Source: Pontimonas sp964350865
GTDB taxonomy: Bacteria > Actinomycetota > Actinomycetes > Actinomycetales > Microbacteriaceae
Length of the DNA stretch: 5,740 nucleotides
Reading direction: 5' to 3'
Assembly (NCBI GenBank): GCA_964350865.1
Contig: CAYGLJ010000057.1
Coordinates: 1 to 5,740 of the forward strand
Numbering within the stretch: position 1 is the first letter of the stretch; each line of letters starts with the position of its first letter. Both the position numbers and the translations under genes were made by a program. A model generated the notes under the pieces. It did not search any database, was not told the origin of the DNA, and was given only the letters and a program-made list of their open reading frames with translations. Shown in pieces: positions 5,189-5,740 of this stretch.

Positions 5189-5740
5189 TTAGTAACTGCT
5201 GGTTTGTTTGACCCTGCTCGTAATTTCTGTCACCTGGTTATAGATAGAGCGGCGCTCTTTCATGAGCTCACTAATTTTTTTGTTGGCGTACATGACCGTG
5301 GTGTGATCCCGGTTCCCAAAGAGCTGGCCAATTTTGGGTAGAGAAAGACTCGTCATCTCGCGACAGAGGTACATAGCTACCTGTCGCGCGAGGGCAATGG
5401 TCTGCGAGCGTGAAGACCCATACAGATCCTCAACACTGAGCTGATAAAACGTCGCAGCGATACTGATGATGTCTGCGGGTGACACGACGTTCGTGTCCTC
5501 TGTAAGAACGAGGTCTTTCAATACGGTCTGCACCAGAGGCATATCGACTGTTGCTTTATTCAAATTGGCAAAAGCGGTCACGCGAATGAGGGCACCCTCT
5601 AATTCACGGATATTCGATGAGACTTTGGACGCCATATATTCCACAACATCGTCGTTGATGTCGATTCGTTCACTTGCGGCTTTTTTGCGCAAGATCGCAA
5701 TACGAGTTTCAAGATCAGGTGCTTGGACATCAGTAATCAG
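5189..5740 (-). CDS. dnaA: Chromosomal replication initiator DnaA, C-terminal part, 5' end outside window
   Basis: DnaA is the AAA+ protein that binds DnaA boxes in oriC and melts the origin. The last 183 codons are visible; the frame is open to the window edge, so the Walker motifs and N-terminus lie outside. The fragment begins in the AAA+ domain (APDLETRIAILRKKA, fragment residues 7-21) and includes the sensor II helix NIRELEGAL (43-51), with R45 matching E. coli R334. Domain IV, the helix-turn-helix that reads the box, covers about 86-183. It has R111 (E. coli R399), RQVAM (119-123), and the DnaA signature RDHTTV (144-149), where D145, H146, T147 and T148 match E. coli D433-T436. All base-reading residues I can align are conserved, so the E. 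coli-like TTATCCACA boxes nearby fit. The stop is TAA. It is followed by oriC. Confidence 0.98.
   Translation of the reverse strand: MITDVQAPDLETRIAILRKKAASERIDINDDVVEYMASKVSSNIRELEGALIRVTAFANLNKATVDMPLVQTVLKDLVLTEDTNVVSPADIISIAATFYQLSVEDLYGSSRSQTIALARQVAMYLCREMTSLSLPKIGQLFGNRDHTTVMYANKKISELMKERRSIYNQVTEITSRVKQTSSY

Overview
This window is the chromosomal replication-origin region of an actinobacterium, with all genes on the minus strand. Read in the direction of transcription (right to left) it holds the 3' part of dnaA, a 354-bp dnaA-dnaN spacer with the marks of oriC, dnaN, recF, dciA (the DUF721 gene of older annotations) and nearly all of gyrB. The dnaA-dnaN-recF-DUF721-gyrB order, the DUF721 C-terminus (PSWKHG..RSVPGRGPRDTYG) and a GyrB without the large insert of gammaproteobacterial enzymes all point to Actinobacteria. 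The DnaN N-terminus (SFAVKLLPQRTTLPILSGVLI-like) and the moderate base composition suggest Micrococcales, perhaps a mid-GC Microbacteriaceae lineage such as the aquatic Luna-type groups. That last placement is inference from memory.

Layout by position: 1-1951 gyrB, missing only its last few codons; 1952-2105 the gyrB leader, with a clear ribosome binding site and a weak hairpin plus T-run; 2106-2570 dciA; 2567-3679 recF, overlapping dciA by ATGA; 3689-4834 dnaN, 9 nt ahead of recF; 4835-5188 oriC, with two exact TTATCCACA DnaA boxes, several weaker ones, an AT-rich stretch and a possible dnaA terminator; 5189-5740 the last 183 codons of dnaA.

The genes act together in replication. DnaA binds boxes in the spacer and opens the origin. 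DciA helps place the replicative helicase. DnaN is the polymerase clamp. RecF acts at stalled forks and gaps. GyrB, with GyrA (expected just beyond the left edge), removes the supercoils. dnaN, recF and dciA are packed like one operon. gyrB is set apart by 154 bp and may have its own control.

I found no mobile element, CRISPR array, RNA gene, intein, frameshift or foreign-looking gene, and nothing that looks like an undescribed system. The points worth a second look are all small: the architecture of the origin, a short plus-strand reading frame inside it, and the hairpin in the gyrB leader.
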